Part shown: in pieces, positions 28,775-37,919 of the stretch | Position numbering within the stretch: the stretch's first letter is position 1 | Layout of the letters: each line of letters begins with the position of its first letter | NCBI GenBank assembly: GCA_030550395.1 | Contig: JAUQPL010000005.1 | Span: 4,007-68,006 of the forward strand | DNA from: Bacteroidota bacterium | GTDB lineage: Bacteria; Bacteroidota; Ignavibacteria; Kapaibacteriales; HRBIN21 | DNA length: 64,000 nucleotides | Direction of reading: 5' to 3' | The notes under the pieces: model-generated | The model's database searches: none | The model's input: only the letters and a program-made list of their open reading frames with translations | What the model was told of the DNA's origin: nothing | Position numbers and translations under genes: made by a program

Positions 28775-29368
28775 TCACGAGAACAGCTCGGGGAAGAGAG
28801 CTTCCTCGAGCATCTCGCACCAAATGTGCCCTACCAGGATGTGTGCCTCTTGGATTCGGGCCGTCACCGTAGCAGGGACCACAACCGCCGCTGTGCAATG
28901 CGCCAGAATCCGCCCTCCTCCACAGCCGAGAAGTCCCAAGACCACCATCCCCTGCCGTTGTGCCTGTTTCGCTGCACGAAGCACATTTTCCGAATTCCCA
29001 CTGGTTGAAATTGCAATGAGTGCGTCGCCCGGACGCCCATAGGCTTCAACCTGACGGGCAAAGACATTCTCAAAGCCGATATCGTTTCCCCCAGCCGTCA
29101 GAATGGAGCTGTCCACCGTCAGGGCTATGGCTGGAATCGCACCACGGTTGATATGCCCCCGCAGGCGCACGACTAATTCCGCCGCCAAGTGTTGACTGTC
29201 CGCAGCGCTTCCTCCATTGCCACACAGCAATGCCTTCCCTCCACCGCGATAGACCCGAATCAAAAATTCCCCACAGCGGACAATATCGGCTAAGCACTCT
29301 GACAACAAGCGCTGCTTGACAGCGATGGACTCTGTAATCGCTTCCGCAGCCCGCTCGTGCATACGCAT
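28775..29368 (-). CDS. gmhA: Sedoheptulose-7-phosphate isomerase (SIS domain)
   Basis: A 197-residue enzyme of ADP-heptose synthesis for lipopolysaccharide core. The SIS fold shows LLCGNGGSAADSQHLAAELV, the Thr/Ser phosphate-binding loop IAISTSGNSENVLRAA, and GCGGGRILAHCTAAVVVP. The C-terminus RIQEAHILVGHIWCEMLE has the family Glu and His. The start is set at 29368; the longer open frame to 29401 would overlap the end of the metalloprotease gene. No other heptose genes are adjacent. Confidence 0.88.
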   Translation of the reverse strand: MRMHERAAEAITESIAVKQRLLSECLADIVRCGEFLIRVYRGGGKALLCGNGGSAADSQHLAAELVVRLRGHINRGAIPAIALTVDSSILTAGGNDIGFENVFARQVEAYGRPGDALIAISTSGNSENVLRAAKQAQRQGMVVLGLLGCGGGRILAHCTAAVVVPATVTARIQEAHILVGHIWCEMLEEALFPELFS

Positions 29369-29376
29369 CTTTTGCC

Positions 29377-32300
29377 CTACTGCTTGACGAAATAGCACCA
29401 TACCCGCAGAAACTGCCCCTCACCCAGGCGCACTACATAGATCCCTACCGCCAGCTCCCCGACTGGCACTCGGACTGGCTGCCGCCCGGGGAGAGCTATG
29501 CTTTCCCACACCGTTCGCCCAAGCACATCGCTGACCACAACTCGTTGGGGTTCTTCGCTGGACCGTTCTACCCAGAGGACCTCTCCCGCAGGGATGGGGA
29601 AGCAAGGAGCTCGGTGCAGTCCGGCATAGGCAACGCCTACCGTCACATCCACAGGGTCAGACATATTCCGACAGCCATTGCTATCGGTAATCTCCACGGC
29701 ATACCTTCCCGATATTGGGGGCACTAGGGTGCGCTGGGTTGCCCCCACGAGAGGCTGTCCATTCCGATACCAACGGTATGTGACAGCCTCCGCCGTGCAA
29801 ACAAGGGTATCCCCACGCCGTTCTATAGAAGGTTTGGCAGGGAGGGGATGGACTGTAATACGTACCGGCTCAGAAACCCCCTGGCATCCGGCGCTAGTTG
29901 TGACCCGCACGGCATACGTCCCCGACTGTCGGACGACAATCCGGCGCGTCGTATCCCCTGTCGTCCAGCGATAATGCGCATATCCCTCCGGAGCTTCTAA
30001 CACGGTGCTATCTCCTTCACAGAAACTCGCGCTCCCGAACACCGTAATTATAGGCTGCGGGAGCGAAGAAACTACAACGGAGAAAGGCCTGCTTTCTGCC
30101 TTGCATCCCTGCTGACTTCGCTGTCGCAGCGTTACGGTCCCTGTTCCAGCGCTCTCCCACCGGATCCAGACCTCCGGCATGCCTTGACCCCGGACGATAG
30201 AGCCGCCCTGCACCGCCCATGCAAATTCATCCCCTGCCTGCGGGACAGCTGCCCGATAAAGAGCTGTATCCCCAACACAGGCTCCAGAGTCCCCCACTAC
30301 CTGCGCCTGCGGCAAGGGATAGACCGTTACCCTCACCGTATCGGAGTTCCCCCAACAACCGAATGTATCCTGAACCGCAACCCAGTAAGAACCGCTTTGG
30401 CGGGCGATGAGGATGCGAACCGTATCTCCCGTATTCCAGCGATAGCGCCGATATCCCCACGGGGCAACCAGTTGCACGCTATCCCCGTCGCAAAAGGCAG
30501 TCTGCCCAATGATAGAAAGCCGTGGCTCTGGACGAGGACGCACCACGATGGTCACGGTATCTCGCGCTTGACACCCCCGGGCATCGGTAACTGTCAGGAT
30601 ATACTGCTGCGCTGTCTCTAGACGGGCTATTGGATTGGCGCTGGTCGGGTTGTCCAATCCTGTGGCAGGTTCCCACAGGTACTGGTACGGTGGTGTTCCC
30701 CCCGCTGCTGTCGGAGCCCCTCCCAAATACACGCTTTCCCCAGGGCACACTGCCCGATCAGCCCCTGCATCAGCTGTCGGCAGGGGATACACCATGATAT
30801 AATTGGGACGCACCAAGGTATCGCTCCCGTACGTATTGCTAACAATCAGCCGCACGGTGTACGGTCCAGGCTGCGTGTAGGTATGGACACAGTTGCGCGT
30901 CGTATAGTCCGTGACCCCATCCCCGTTCACATCCCATGCCCAGCTGGAGGCCCCCACGCTGGAGTCGGAAAACGTTACCGTTAACGGAGAACAGCCCTCA
31001 CGAGGCTGCGCACCGAAATTGGCCACTGGTCGCCCGACAACGCAGTTATTCGCCGTCAGCGGAGTCATCGCCCCAGGTCCACACGGTGCGCTCACCGTGC
31101 TCAGTTGCATGACACGCAATCCCCCTGCCCGATCCGTCTGCTCCCCCAACGTCCGTATCATCATTCCAGGACCAATGGCGTAATTCATCAGCTGCCCCAT
31201 GGCGATAACATGCCCCAACAAATGGGCATGACCCAGTTCGTGCAGCACGACCGACTCAAAGTCGTATTGATTACTTGCCGGTGGCTGCGGACCGAAATTC
31301 CATCCCCCTCCAGGCGCCGTACTTCGGAAGATGAGGTCAAAGCCAGCACGCCTCCAATACTGTTGCCCCCCAGCTGTACAGACCTGGTAGTAGTTGTACG
31401 TTGCTCCCAGCACCCCACTGGGCAGGGGGCAGGAGGTGTTATCGAAGCTTACCACATCCGTAGCATCGTTGGAAGGGCAAGCAATGCTGGTCGTATTCTG
31501 GCTTAAGGCAAAGTTGACGTACGTACTGCAGCGCCACGTCTGTAATGCACGCACAAATGCCTGGAAGGCCGCCGTATTCGCGCTAAAGTTGGCATTAGGC
31601 ACAATCGTATAGCCACCGGCCCCATTGTGATTGACCAAGCGGATAGGATAGCGGACACCGCCGGAGGACACTGTCAGCAGCGCATACGGAATTGTCACTG
31701 CGCTAGGAGAAGTCACAACTTCATTGACGCTCGTAATCACCTGGAAGGTTCCCGTCCCCGCCTGAGTAGGAACAATGACTCGGATCTCCGTGTCACTCCA
31801 CAGAACAATATGGTTGCTCGGCACACTCACCCACGAGCTCCCACCATCATCCGGGTTACGGAAACGAACGCTTCCGGGAGCACTTCCAAAGCCGGACCCC
31901 AAAATGCGCAGGGTATCGAAGGTTCCCGCAGGAATCATACTCGGAGTAAAGCCTGTAATCGTTGCCAGCGGGCGCACGGACTCCCCCTTCTGGAAGTTAG
32001 CTATCGGCGGAAGCGGTGCATACTCCCGAACCGGCTGCCCTGTGAGCCGCTCTAATTCTCGGTACAGCCACGCTACAGAATACTCCGCCAACGGATCAAA
32101 TGCCCGCCGATTCTCTAAGTCATAGACAAGGACTCCCTGGGGTCCAGCAACTAGCGTGTAGGCATGGTCCACTCCCTCCAGCGGCTCCCGAAGATTCCGG
32201 AGGAAGAAAAGCCCACGGAGCCCCTCTGTCAAGGGTGCGGAAGGAATGAGCACGACGGCTTCGCCATCCACTACCCCTCCCTCTTGCGCAACGTAGAGCC

Positions 32301-32529
32301 GCCGCTTCGGCAGCACTCCTGCAACGTACTTGCTCACCACAAGCTCCCATACCGTGTAGATCATCCGCCGCGAAAGGGAGCGCACACTTTGGGCCTGGAC
32401 AAGGTAACCTTCAACAATAAGCTCGCTCTCAGACACCCGTTCCGCAAGCGGCACAGGATACAGCAGACACTGGGCCGTCAGAAAGCAAGGAAGGAAAGCT
32501 ACCCCAACAGCAGCAAGTAGCCACTGCAT
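29377..32529 (-). CDS. Secreted zinc metalloprotease with IPT, PKD and Ig-like domains and T9SS sorting domain
   Basis: A 1050-residue protein. Signal peptide at ~1-20 (ending LTAQ). After an N-terminal region of ~165 residues comes an IPT/TIG-like domain (~187-282: ITGFTPSMIPAGTFDTLRIL). A catalytic domain follows (~295-470) with the metzincin-type zinc motif HELGHAHLLGH (430-440) and a likely Met-turn at ~448. Next are a PKD domain (~500-585: FSDSSVGASSWAWDVNGDG) and three or so Ig-like repeats of the pattern FCxGDSxxLxAPxGYxxYRWxTGDTxR. The last ~70 residues (VVVSDVLGRTVWE...GIYVVRL) form a T9SS type-A-like sorting domain. Predicted surface or secreted protease. Confidence 0.85.
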   Translation of the reverse strand: MQWLLAAVGVAFLPCFLTAQCLLYPVPLAERVSESELIVEGYLVQAQSVRSLSRRMIYTVWELVVSKYVAGVLPKRRLYVAQEGGVVDGEAVVLIPSAPLTEGLRGLFFLRNLREPLEGVDHAYTLVAGPQGVLVYDLENRRAFDPLAEYSVAWLYRELERLTGQPVREYAPLPPIANFQKGESVRPLATITGFTPSMIPAGTFDTLRILGSGFGSAPGSVRFRNPDDGGSSWVSVPSNHIVLWSDTEIRVIVPTQAGTGTFQVITSVNEVVTSPSAVTIPYALLTVSSGGVRYPIRLVNHNGAGGYTIVPNANFSANTAAFQAFVRALQTWRCSTYVNFALSQNTTSIACPSNDATDVVSFDNTSCPLPSGVLGATYNYYQVCTAGGQQYWRRAGFDLIFRSTAPGGGWNFGPQPPASNQYDFESVVLHELGHAHLLGHVIAMGQLMNYAIGPGMMIRTLGEQTDRAGGLRVMQLSTVSAPCGPGAMTPLTANNCVVGRPVANFGAQPREGCSPLTVTFSDSSVGASSWAWDVNGDGVTDYTTRNCVHTYTQPGPYTVRLIVSNTYGSDTLVRPNYIMVYPLPTADAGADRAVCPGESVYLGGAPTAAGGTPPYQYLWEPATGLDNPTSANPIARLETAQQYILTVTDARGCQARDTVTIVVRPRPEPRLSIIGQTAFCDGDSVQLVAPWGYRRYRWNTGDTVRILIARQSGSYWVAVQDTFGCWGNSDTVRVTVYPLPQAQVVGDSGACVGDTALYRAAVPQAGDEFAWAVQGGSIVRGQGMPEVWIRWESAGTGTVTLRQRSQQGCKAESRPFSVVVSSLPQPIITVFGSASFCEGDSTVLEAPEGYAHYRWTTGDTTRRIVVRQSGTYAVRVTTSAGCQGVSEPVRITVHPLPAKPSIERRGDTLVCTAEAVTYRWYRNGQPLVGATQRTLVPPISGRYAVEITDSNGCRNMSDPVDVTVGVAYAGLHRAPCFPIPAGEVLWVERSSEEPQRVVVSDVLGRTVWESIALPGRQPVRVPVGELAVGIYVVRLGEGQFLRVWCYFVKQ

Positions 32530-32563
32530 CGACTGCCCCCCGATGTTGTACTGACACCACGGT

Positions 32564-32932
32564 TTACTCTTCTAGCAGCTCCTCATCCCGAATCAAAAGG
32601 AGGATAGAGGAGTGCGGCACCACGACATACCGCTCCGCTTCTAGCTCCAACTCCAGGGCATCCCGCTGCAGATACACGGCCAAGTCCCCTTCGCGAGCCT
32701 GGAGCGGGATGTATTGTACTTCTCGCGGCTTCCACGGTTCCTCCCACTCCGGCGGTGTTGGCACCAAGTAGCCTGGTCCAACTTTGACCACATAGCCCGT
32801 CTGGACTTTCTCGTTCTCCCGCACACCTGGCGGTAGATACAGCCCGGACTTCGTTCGCACTTCCCCGGTCCGCGGCCTAATGAGAACACGGTCACCGACA
32901 ACAATCACCCGATCCAGTACCGTCAACGCCAT
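32564..32932 (-). CDS. Divergent GroES-like protein
   Basis: A 122-residue protein with a chaperonin-10 fold signature: VVGDRVLIRPRTGEVRTKSG, LYLPPGVRENEKVQTGYVV, VGPGYLV, and a C-terminal VVVPHSSILLLIRDEE. It has a longer insert (about 25 residues rich in Pro/Glu/Trp) between the two halves compared with GroES. The mobile loop differs from the true GroES at 6602-6901. It probably binds a chaperonin ring or is a specialised relative; no second groEL is beside it. The first ATG of the frame (32953) adds seven residues; MALTVL at 32932 is preferred. It lies 34 bases upstream of the metalloprotease gene. Confidence 0.8.
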   Translation of the reverse strand: MALTVLDRVIVVGDRVLIRPRTGEVRTKSGLYLPPGVRENEKVQTGYVVKVGPGYLVPTPPEWEEPWKPREVQYIPLQAREGDLAVYLQRDALELELEAERYVVVPHSSILLLIRDEELLEE

Positions 32933-33018
32933 AGCTTCTTCCCGTTTCCACAAGCTTCACGAAAGCACAGGTTCCTTCGTTTTATACATCAGCGTATTGG
33001 CACAGCTTAAAGACGATA

Positions 33019-34443
33019 ATGTTGGAGCTTCCCGTTATCTCGTCGCCCGAGACATCTACCCCTCGCCCAAGGAGCGGGGCACGGCAGGTCTACATTGAGA
33101 CCTACGGCTGCCAGATGAACTTGAACGACTCGGAAATCGTGTTGGGGATATTGCATGCCAACGGCTACGGAGTCGCTGAGCACCCGGAAGAAGCCGATGT
33201 CATTCTCTTGAACACCTGTGCCGTTCGCGAACACGCCGAGCAGCGCGTCCTGGAGCGCCTCAACCACCTCAAATTCTACAAGCGGCGCAAACCCGAATTG
33301 GTTATCGGCATCCTGGGCTGCATGGCGGAGCGGCTCCGTTCGCGCCTTCTCAACCGCAAACAACTCGTGGAGCTCGTCGTCGGACCCGACGAATACCGGA
33401 AGCTCCCCCAACTCTTAGAGCAAGCCTTTGCCGGCGAACAAGGTATCGCTGTCCGACTAAGTCGCGTTGAAACGTACGATGACATTGAGCCCCTCCGCAC
33501 GGAGGGCATTAGTGCGTGGATTTCTATTATGCGAGGATGCGACAAATTCTGCACCTTCTGTATCGTCCCCTTCACCCGCGGACGCGAGCGCTCCCGCCCC
33601 TTAAACTCCATTGTCGCCGAAGTTCAGCGCCTCTGGGCCCGAGGCTTTCGGGAAGTCACCCTCCTCGGGCAAAATGTCAACAGCTACCGCGATCCAACCA
33701 CGGGTGCTGACTTCGCCGATCTGCTAGCCGCCTGCGCTCAAAGTGCGCCCCTGATGCGCATTCGGTATCTGACTTCCCACCCGCGCGATATGAGTGACAA
33801 GCTCATCGACACTATGGCAGCATACCCGAACATTTGTAAGTACATCCATCTCCCTGTGCAATCGGGCTCCAATCGTATCCTTGCTCTTATGAACCGTGGG
33901 TACACCGTAGAACAGTACCTGGAGCGCATTGAGCGCATTCGCTCCGTTATGCCTAATTGCGCCCTCTCCACCGACATCATTGCTGGCTTCTGCACGGAAA
34001 CTGAGGAAGATCACCAAGCAACGTTGGAACTCCTCCGAACCGTGCGTTACGACGGTGCCTACATGTTCAAGTACTCCCCACGCGAAGGCACAAAAGCCTG
34101 GAAGTGGGGCGACGATGTACCCGAGGAAGTCAAGCTCCGGCGCCTGAACGAAATCATCGCCCTCCAACAGCAAATTTCCTACGAGATCAACCAACAGCGA
34201 GAAATCGGACAAGTGCATGAAGTGCTGGTGGAGGGACCCAGCAAACGAAACCCCGAACAGTGGCAAGGGCGTACAGACACTAACAAGATGGTCATCTTTC
34301 CTAAGCACCCCAGCTTCGGCGTTGGAAGCCTCATCCTCGTCCGAATCACAGCTGCTACCTCAGCAACATTGTTCGGAGAGGTAGTACGGGGTATTGACTC
34401 CCCCACCGCAGCGGAGGCTCTCCCTACGGCCACCGAGCCTTGA
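33019..34443 (+). CDS. miaB: tRNA-2-methylthio-N6-isopentenyladenosine-37 synthase
   Basis: A 474-residue radical-SAM methylthiotransferase. N-terminal UPF0004 domain: YIETYGCQMNLNDSEIV with Cys ligands, NTCAVREHAE, and LGCMAERLR. Radical-SAM core: MRGCDKFCTFCIVPFTRG (CxxxCxxC). A C-terminal TRAM domain (EVLVEGPSKRNPEQWQGRTD) is present. The motifs fit MiaB rather than MtaB or RimO. It is divergent from the GroES-like gene. Confidence 0.95.
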   Translation: MLELPVISSPETSTPRPRSGARQVYIETYGCQMNLNDSEIVLGILHANGYGVAEHPEEADVILLNTCAVREHAEQRVLERLNHLKFYKRRKPELVIGILGCMAERLRSRLLNRKQLVELVVGPDEYRKLPQLLEQAFAGEQGIAVRLSRVETYDDIEPLRTEGISAWISIMRGCDKFCTFCIVPFTRGRERSRPLNSIVAEVQRLWARGFREVTLLGQNVNSYRDPTTGADFADLLAACAQSAPLMRIRYLTSHPRDMSDKLIDTMAAYPNICKYIHLPVQSGSNRILALMNRGYTVEQYLERIERIRSVMPNCALSTDIIAGFCTETEEDHQATLELLRTVRYDGAYMFKYSPREGTKAWKWGDDVPEEVKLRRLNEIIALQQQISYEINQQREIGQVHEVLVEGPSKRNPEQWQGRTDTNKMVIFPKHPSFGVGSLILVRITAATSATLFGEVVRGIDSPTAAEALPTATEP

Positions 34444-34494
34444 GCTTATGATGAATCTCCTGCTGAGTCTAACAGTAAGCCAGGGGTATACGCC

Positions 34495-34899
34495 ATGGAC
34501 TTCCTTCTGAACCTCCACGGCCATAATCGTTGGCTTATTGCCGGTGTGTGGCTTGTGGGGACTGCCATACTGTTAGCCGGCCAAAGATATGCCCAATCCA
34601 CGCGTCTACGTCAGCTTGCCATGCTTGCTGCCGGAACTTTGTTTGGGTTAATGACCCTGCAGCTACTGCTTGGTGGCATTCTCTTCTTTTGGAAGTGGCA
34701 GAGTACGGGAACGATTCCTCGCTACCGTTGGGAACACGTGCTCACGATGCTCCTTGTCCTCCTTGGGCTCCATTTTCCTCTGCGCTGGCGCCATATACCG
34801 CTACCGTCATGGTGGCGCCGGATGCTGTGGCTATACCTTGTCGCAGGACTATTCCTCTATCTCGGGGTTAGCCGTCTCCCCAAAGGCTGGCTGGGATAG
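34495..34899 (+). CDS. Small four-helix membrane protein
   Basis: A 134-residue protein with four hydrophobic segments (about 13-30, 41-65, 80-95, 107-125). It starts LNLHGHNRWLI, resembling the HSxxRW start of small cytochrome-b-like membrane proteins in Bacteroidetes, with His at 9 and 11. I cannot name a function. It follows miaB by 51 bases and ends 71 bases before the decayed HAF gene on the other strand. The reverse-strand frames here have no better claim. Confidence 0.65.
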   Translation: MDFLLNLHGHNRWLIAGVWLVGTAILLAGQRYAQSTRLRQLAMLAAGTLFGLMTLQLLLGGILFFWKWQSTGTIPRYRWEHVLTMLLVLLGLHFPLRWRHIPLPSWWRRMLWLYLVAGLFLYLGVSRLPKGWLG

Positions 34900-34930
34900 G
34901 GATACCCTTTGGATGCCACCTCTCCTAAGG

Positions 34931-34972
34931 CCGGCTGCGGCTCTATGCGAATCTCCAACCCCGGCTGCGCCT
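34931..34972. repeat. 42-base direct repeat, copy 1
   Basis: Matches 35655-35696 at 41 of 42 bases by direct reading (difference at 34935). The next base, 34973, is the one that makes TAG instead of CAG on the minus strand. Confidence 0.9.
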
Positions 34973-35375
34973 AACGGGTCACGCCCCTGCCCCCCGTGTC
35001 GAGCAGAAACCCAATAGTAAGAGAGCGTTGCCCCAGACCAACAATCCCCCTACCAACAATATAGCGCCCATCTGGGGTGATGCCATATGCATCAAAAAGC
35101 TCTACGGAGCTATCTCCTCCTAAAAGCTTCGCTAAAATATCTGCATGCACCTCTAAAATATCCGCATACACCTCGTTCAAATCCTCCATCCCGCGTGAGG
35201 CTGTCCAGCGAAATGCGCGCCATCGGCCCCTGGCGTCTTCTGCCCATCCGACCACCACGGAGCCATCGGCAGACACGGCATATGCCCAACTCCTGTTGCC
35301 TCCTAGGGTGCCAAGCCACCACAGGTGCTGCGCCATCACACTGCTGGCAAGACACACTGCCATGCACCACACCAC
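34971..35375 (-). pseudogene. Truncated HAF-repeat T9SS protein (decayed duplicate)
   Basis: Encodes about 134 residues from a GTG start with a short hydrophobic leader (VVWCMAVCLASSVMAQ), then HAF-type repeats (AYAVSADGSVVVGWAEDA, AFRWTASRGMEDLNEVY, AYGITPDGRYIVGRG). It is closely similar to the C-terminal part of the neighbour at 35437-36780 but has lost several repeats. Its frame stops at TAG (34971-34973), exactly where the neighbour has CAG. After the stop the same frame continues AQPGLEIRIEPQP as in the neighbour, then diverges, so the T9SS sorting domain is lost. An upstream frame (to 35453) has no better start. Confidence 0.7.
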
Positions 35376-35436
35376 ACCACAACACTCCGCATCATCGGGT
35401 TCCCTCCACCGTTGGAACAGCTCTACAATAAAACCT

Positions 35437-36780
35437 CTACCGCACCACCACAAACGGCTCTACTGCTACTGCCTCTCCTGCCGTAGCACGCACCACATAC
35501 ATCCCCGCCGGCAAGGAGGGAAGGGGCAGAGTTGTGCCATCCTGCACAACTCCCTCGGCAAGGACCGCAACACTCCGCCCGAGCATGTCCACAAGCTCCA
35601 CCCGAACAGGGCGCACTGCCCCCGACTTCACCACTACCTGACCACCCACGGTCACCGGTTGCGGCTCTATGCGAATCTCCAACCCCGGCTGCGCCTGATG
35701 GACCACGCCGCTGCTGCCCTGCGTGTCAAGCAGAAACACATCATTGCGTTGCACGCCCATATCATCAGGAGGGCGTATCCCCTCACCAACGATGTAGCGT
35801 CCATCTGGGGTGACGTCCCACGCCTCCAGCAGTATCGCACCACCTGCTAAGAGACTCGCATACGCCACGTTCAAATTCTCCATTCCGCGTGACGGTGTCC
35901 AGCGGAAGGCGCGATAGAAACCGTCGCTGGTTAGTCCACCTCCGACGACAATAGAGCCATCAGCAGACACTGCTCTTGGCCAAGATTCTCGCCACTCCGA
36001 GGTTGCTAAGTTTTGCATCCCTCCGGAAGCTGTCCACCGAAATGCATGGAATGGCCTACTGCCGCCCTCCCCAACAGTCTCCGAGGAGCCAACAACAACG
36101 GAGCCATCAGCAGAAACACCGTATGCGCTGCTTCCTCTACCTCCCGCTAAGGTACCAAGAATTTGTACACCCTCTCCGATGATCCACCGACATGCCTGCT
36201 CGCCTTCTTCTCCAACAACCACGCTACCATTGGCAGATACAGCATATGCCTTACTATCCCGAGAGCCCAGTGTGTCCAACAGCTGCATCCCATCCGATTC
36301 AGTCCAGCGGAAAGCCATCAGATTGGAATGAGAGCCGTAATAATCCGTGAAACGGACAATCCCGACCATCACTGAGCCATTCGCAGAAGTGCCATATGCC
36401 CACGCAGAAGCTGCAATTATCGTGCTATCCGGGAATGGGACACCTAAGACTTGGGCTCTACCGGCTGACAACAACCAGCGAACAGGGCGCTTCCCAACGC
36501 CAATGCTGTCTGCAAAACCGACTGCGACCGAACCGTCATACGAAACGTCTTCTACCCACGGATCGACAGTACCCGGCGGCGTGGGTAAATCGCTTACTCC
36601 ACCAGACCGCGTCCACCAGAATGGAGCTGTGTTTCCATTCCCCACAACCACCGAAGCATCCGCAGAGACACGAATGCTTGCGAAGGCGCCACCTGGAAAA
36701 CCAAGCCACTCTAAGCGCTGGCTCCATGCCTCCGCAATGCTTGCGATCAAGAACAACGATAAGGCAATAGTTCGTCCCAT
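35437..36780 (-). CDS. HAF-repeat secreted protein with T9SS sorting domain
   Basis: A 447-residue protein. Signal peptide MGRTIALSLFLIASIAEAWS, then about six HAF-like repeats of the form A(Y/W)xVSADGSVVVG...AFRWTxSxGMxxL, which fold as beta-propeller-like extracellular repeats. A Ser/Gly linker leads to a ~85-residue C-terminal sorting domain (VRVELVDMLGRSVAVLAEG, AGMYVVRATAGEAVAVEPF). Function unknown; probably cell-surface or secreted. A TATTTTTG element lies 31 bases upstream. The shorter, damaged copy follows downstream. Confidence 0.85.
   Translation of the reverse strand: MGRTIALSLFLIASIAEAWSQRLEWLGFPGGAFASIRVSADASVVVGNGNTAPFWWTRSGGVSDLPTPPGTVDPWVEDVSYDGSVAVGFADSIGVGKRPVRWLLSAGRAQVLGVPFPDSTIIAASAWAYGTSANGSVMVGIVRFTDYYGSHSNLMAFRWTESDGMQLLDTLGSRDSKAYAVSANGSVVVGEEGEQACRWIIGEGVQILGTLAGGRGSSAYGVSADGSVVVGSSETVGEGGSRPFHAFRWTASGGMQNLATSEWRESWPRAVSADGSIVVGGGLTSDGFYRAFRWTPSRGMENLNVAYASLLAGGAILLEAWDVTPDGRYIVGEGIRPPDDMGVQRNDVFLLDTQGSSGVVHQAQPGLEIRIEPQPVTVGGQVVVKSGAVRPVRVELVDMLGRSVAVLAEGVVQDGTTLPLPSLPAGMYVVRATAGEAVAVEPFVVVR
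35655..35696. repeat. 42-base direct repeat, copy 2
   Basis: Intact copy inside the full-length HAF gene, encoding AQPGLEIRIEPQP at the junction to the sorting domain. It is offset from copy 1 by 724 bases. Confidence 0.9.
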
Positions 36781-36810
36781 GATCCCCTCCTACGCTGCTC
36801 CAACCCAAGA

Positions 36811-36818
36811 CAAAAATA
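36811..36818 (-). promoter_or_regulatory. Putative -7 element (TATTTTTG) of the HAF gene
   Basis: Minus-strand TAnnTTTG match 31 bases before the start codon; no clear -33 element. Confidence 0.5.
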
Positions 36819-36960
36819 GCTTTTTTGCCCCTCCGACCAGTTAATTTCCTCGCTCCTTGAGCTTCAGAGCCGAATGCCCAGCTTCTTTCCACAGTGGGGC
36901 TATAGGCTCAGGCTTGCTACTTGTGGGTTCCAGAGCCTCTCTAGGTCCTCCCAGGCTGGC

Positions 36961-37560
36961 CTACTCCACCGGATACCGTCCACTCAATGCTCGGGAAAGG
37001 GTTGCCTCGTCCATAAACTCCAGCGCACTTCCTAAGGGCACTCCTTGAGCAATGCGAGTAACCCGTACTCCTAAGGGCTTAAGCAACCGCGCCAGGTAAT
37101 GTGCCGTCACATCCCCTTCCACCGTTGGACTCAGGGCGACGATGACCTCACGGACTTCTGGCCTAATGCGAGCAACAAGCTCCCGAATTCGCAAATCTTC
37201 CGGTCCAACTCCCCCCAAGGGATTGAGTACCCCGTGAAGCACGTGATACAGCCCTCGGTATTCACCCGTCCGCTCTAGCGCCAGAACATCCATGGGGTCT
37301 TCCACAACGCAGATAACCGTCCGATCGCGCCGGTCCGAAGCGCACAAGGGGCAGGGATCTGTCTCCGTGAAGGTAAAACACTGCGAGCAATAGCGAACCT
37401 GCTGTTTGAGCTGCCGGAGCGCATCGGCGAAGGTATGCACAAACTCCTCCGGCTGCCGCAGCAGGAAAAAGGTCAATCGCTGCGCCGTGCGCCGTCCAAT
37501 TCCAGGCAGCGCCGCAAAGAGCTCTATAACCTTTTCGACAGTTGCCGATGGGTAGGGCAT
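36961..37560 (-). CDS. recR: Recombination mediator protein RecR
   Basis: A 199-residue recombinational repair protein. It shows the N-terminal helix-hairpin-helix LFAALPGIGRRTAQRLTFFL, the zinc finger CSQCFTFTETDPCPLCAS, and the Toprim domain with CVVEDPMDVLALERTGEYRG and ALSPTVEGDVTAHYL. It starts three bases after ybaB, the standard ybaB-recR pairing. The Toprim acidic residues appear intact. Confidence 0.96.
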   Translation of the reverse strand: MPYPSATVEKVIELFAALPGIGRRTAQRLTFFLLRQPEEFVHTFADALRQLKQQVRYCSQCFTFTETDPCPLCASDRRDRTVICVVEDPMDVLALERTGEYRGLYHVLHGVLNPLGGVGPEDLRIRELVARIRPEVREVIVALSPTVEGDVTAHYLARLLKPLGVRVTRIAQGVPLGSALEFMDEATLSRALSGRYPVE

Positions 37561-37563
37561 GGG

Positions 37564-37884
37564 TTATGGCCGCAGCATGTGGTTTGCGCCCGCCGGGAAA
37601 AGATGTTCCAATGGCTGCGCTGCTTGGGCAAGCATCTCCTGGACTGCCTCAATGGCTTTGTTGATCCCCGTTACCAGGAGCCCTTCAAGGGCCTCCGGCT
37701 CCTGAAGTGCTTGTGGGGCAATGAGGATATGACGCACCCGCAGATCGCCCCCCATGGTCACGCGCACCATGCCGGCCCCGACGTCAATTGTAACGGTCTT
37801 CTGGGCAATCTCCGACCGCAGCCGCGCAGCCTCTTGCTGCAAGCGTTGAAGCTGTCCTAAGAGATTTCCTGGGGGCAGAATCAT
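37564..37884 (-). CDS. YbaB/EbfC-family nucleoid-associated protein
   Basis: A 106-residue DNA-binding protein. It has the family pattern of a long N-terminal helix (LLGQLQRLQQEAARLRSEIA) and a sheet with VTIDVGAGMVRVTMGGDLRV, then C-terminal helices (GLLVTGINKAIEAVQEMLAQ). The start MILPPG at 37884 gives normal length; the frame is open to 38004 but overlaps the ferritin gene. A TATTTTCG element lies 36 bases upstream. Confidence 0.9.
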   Translation of the reverse strand: MILPPGNLLGQLQRLQQEAARLRSEIAQKTVTIDVGAGMVRVTMGGDLRVRHILIAPQALQEPEALEGLLVTGINKAIEAVQEMLAQAAQPLEHLFPAGANHMLRP

Positions 37885-37919
37885 CGCTCTTGAGCTCCTG
37901 GGCTGGATAACCGAGCACA

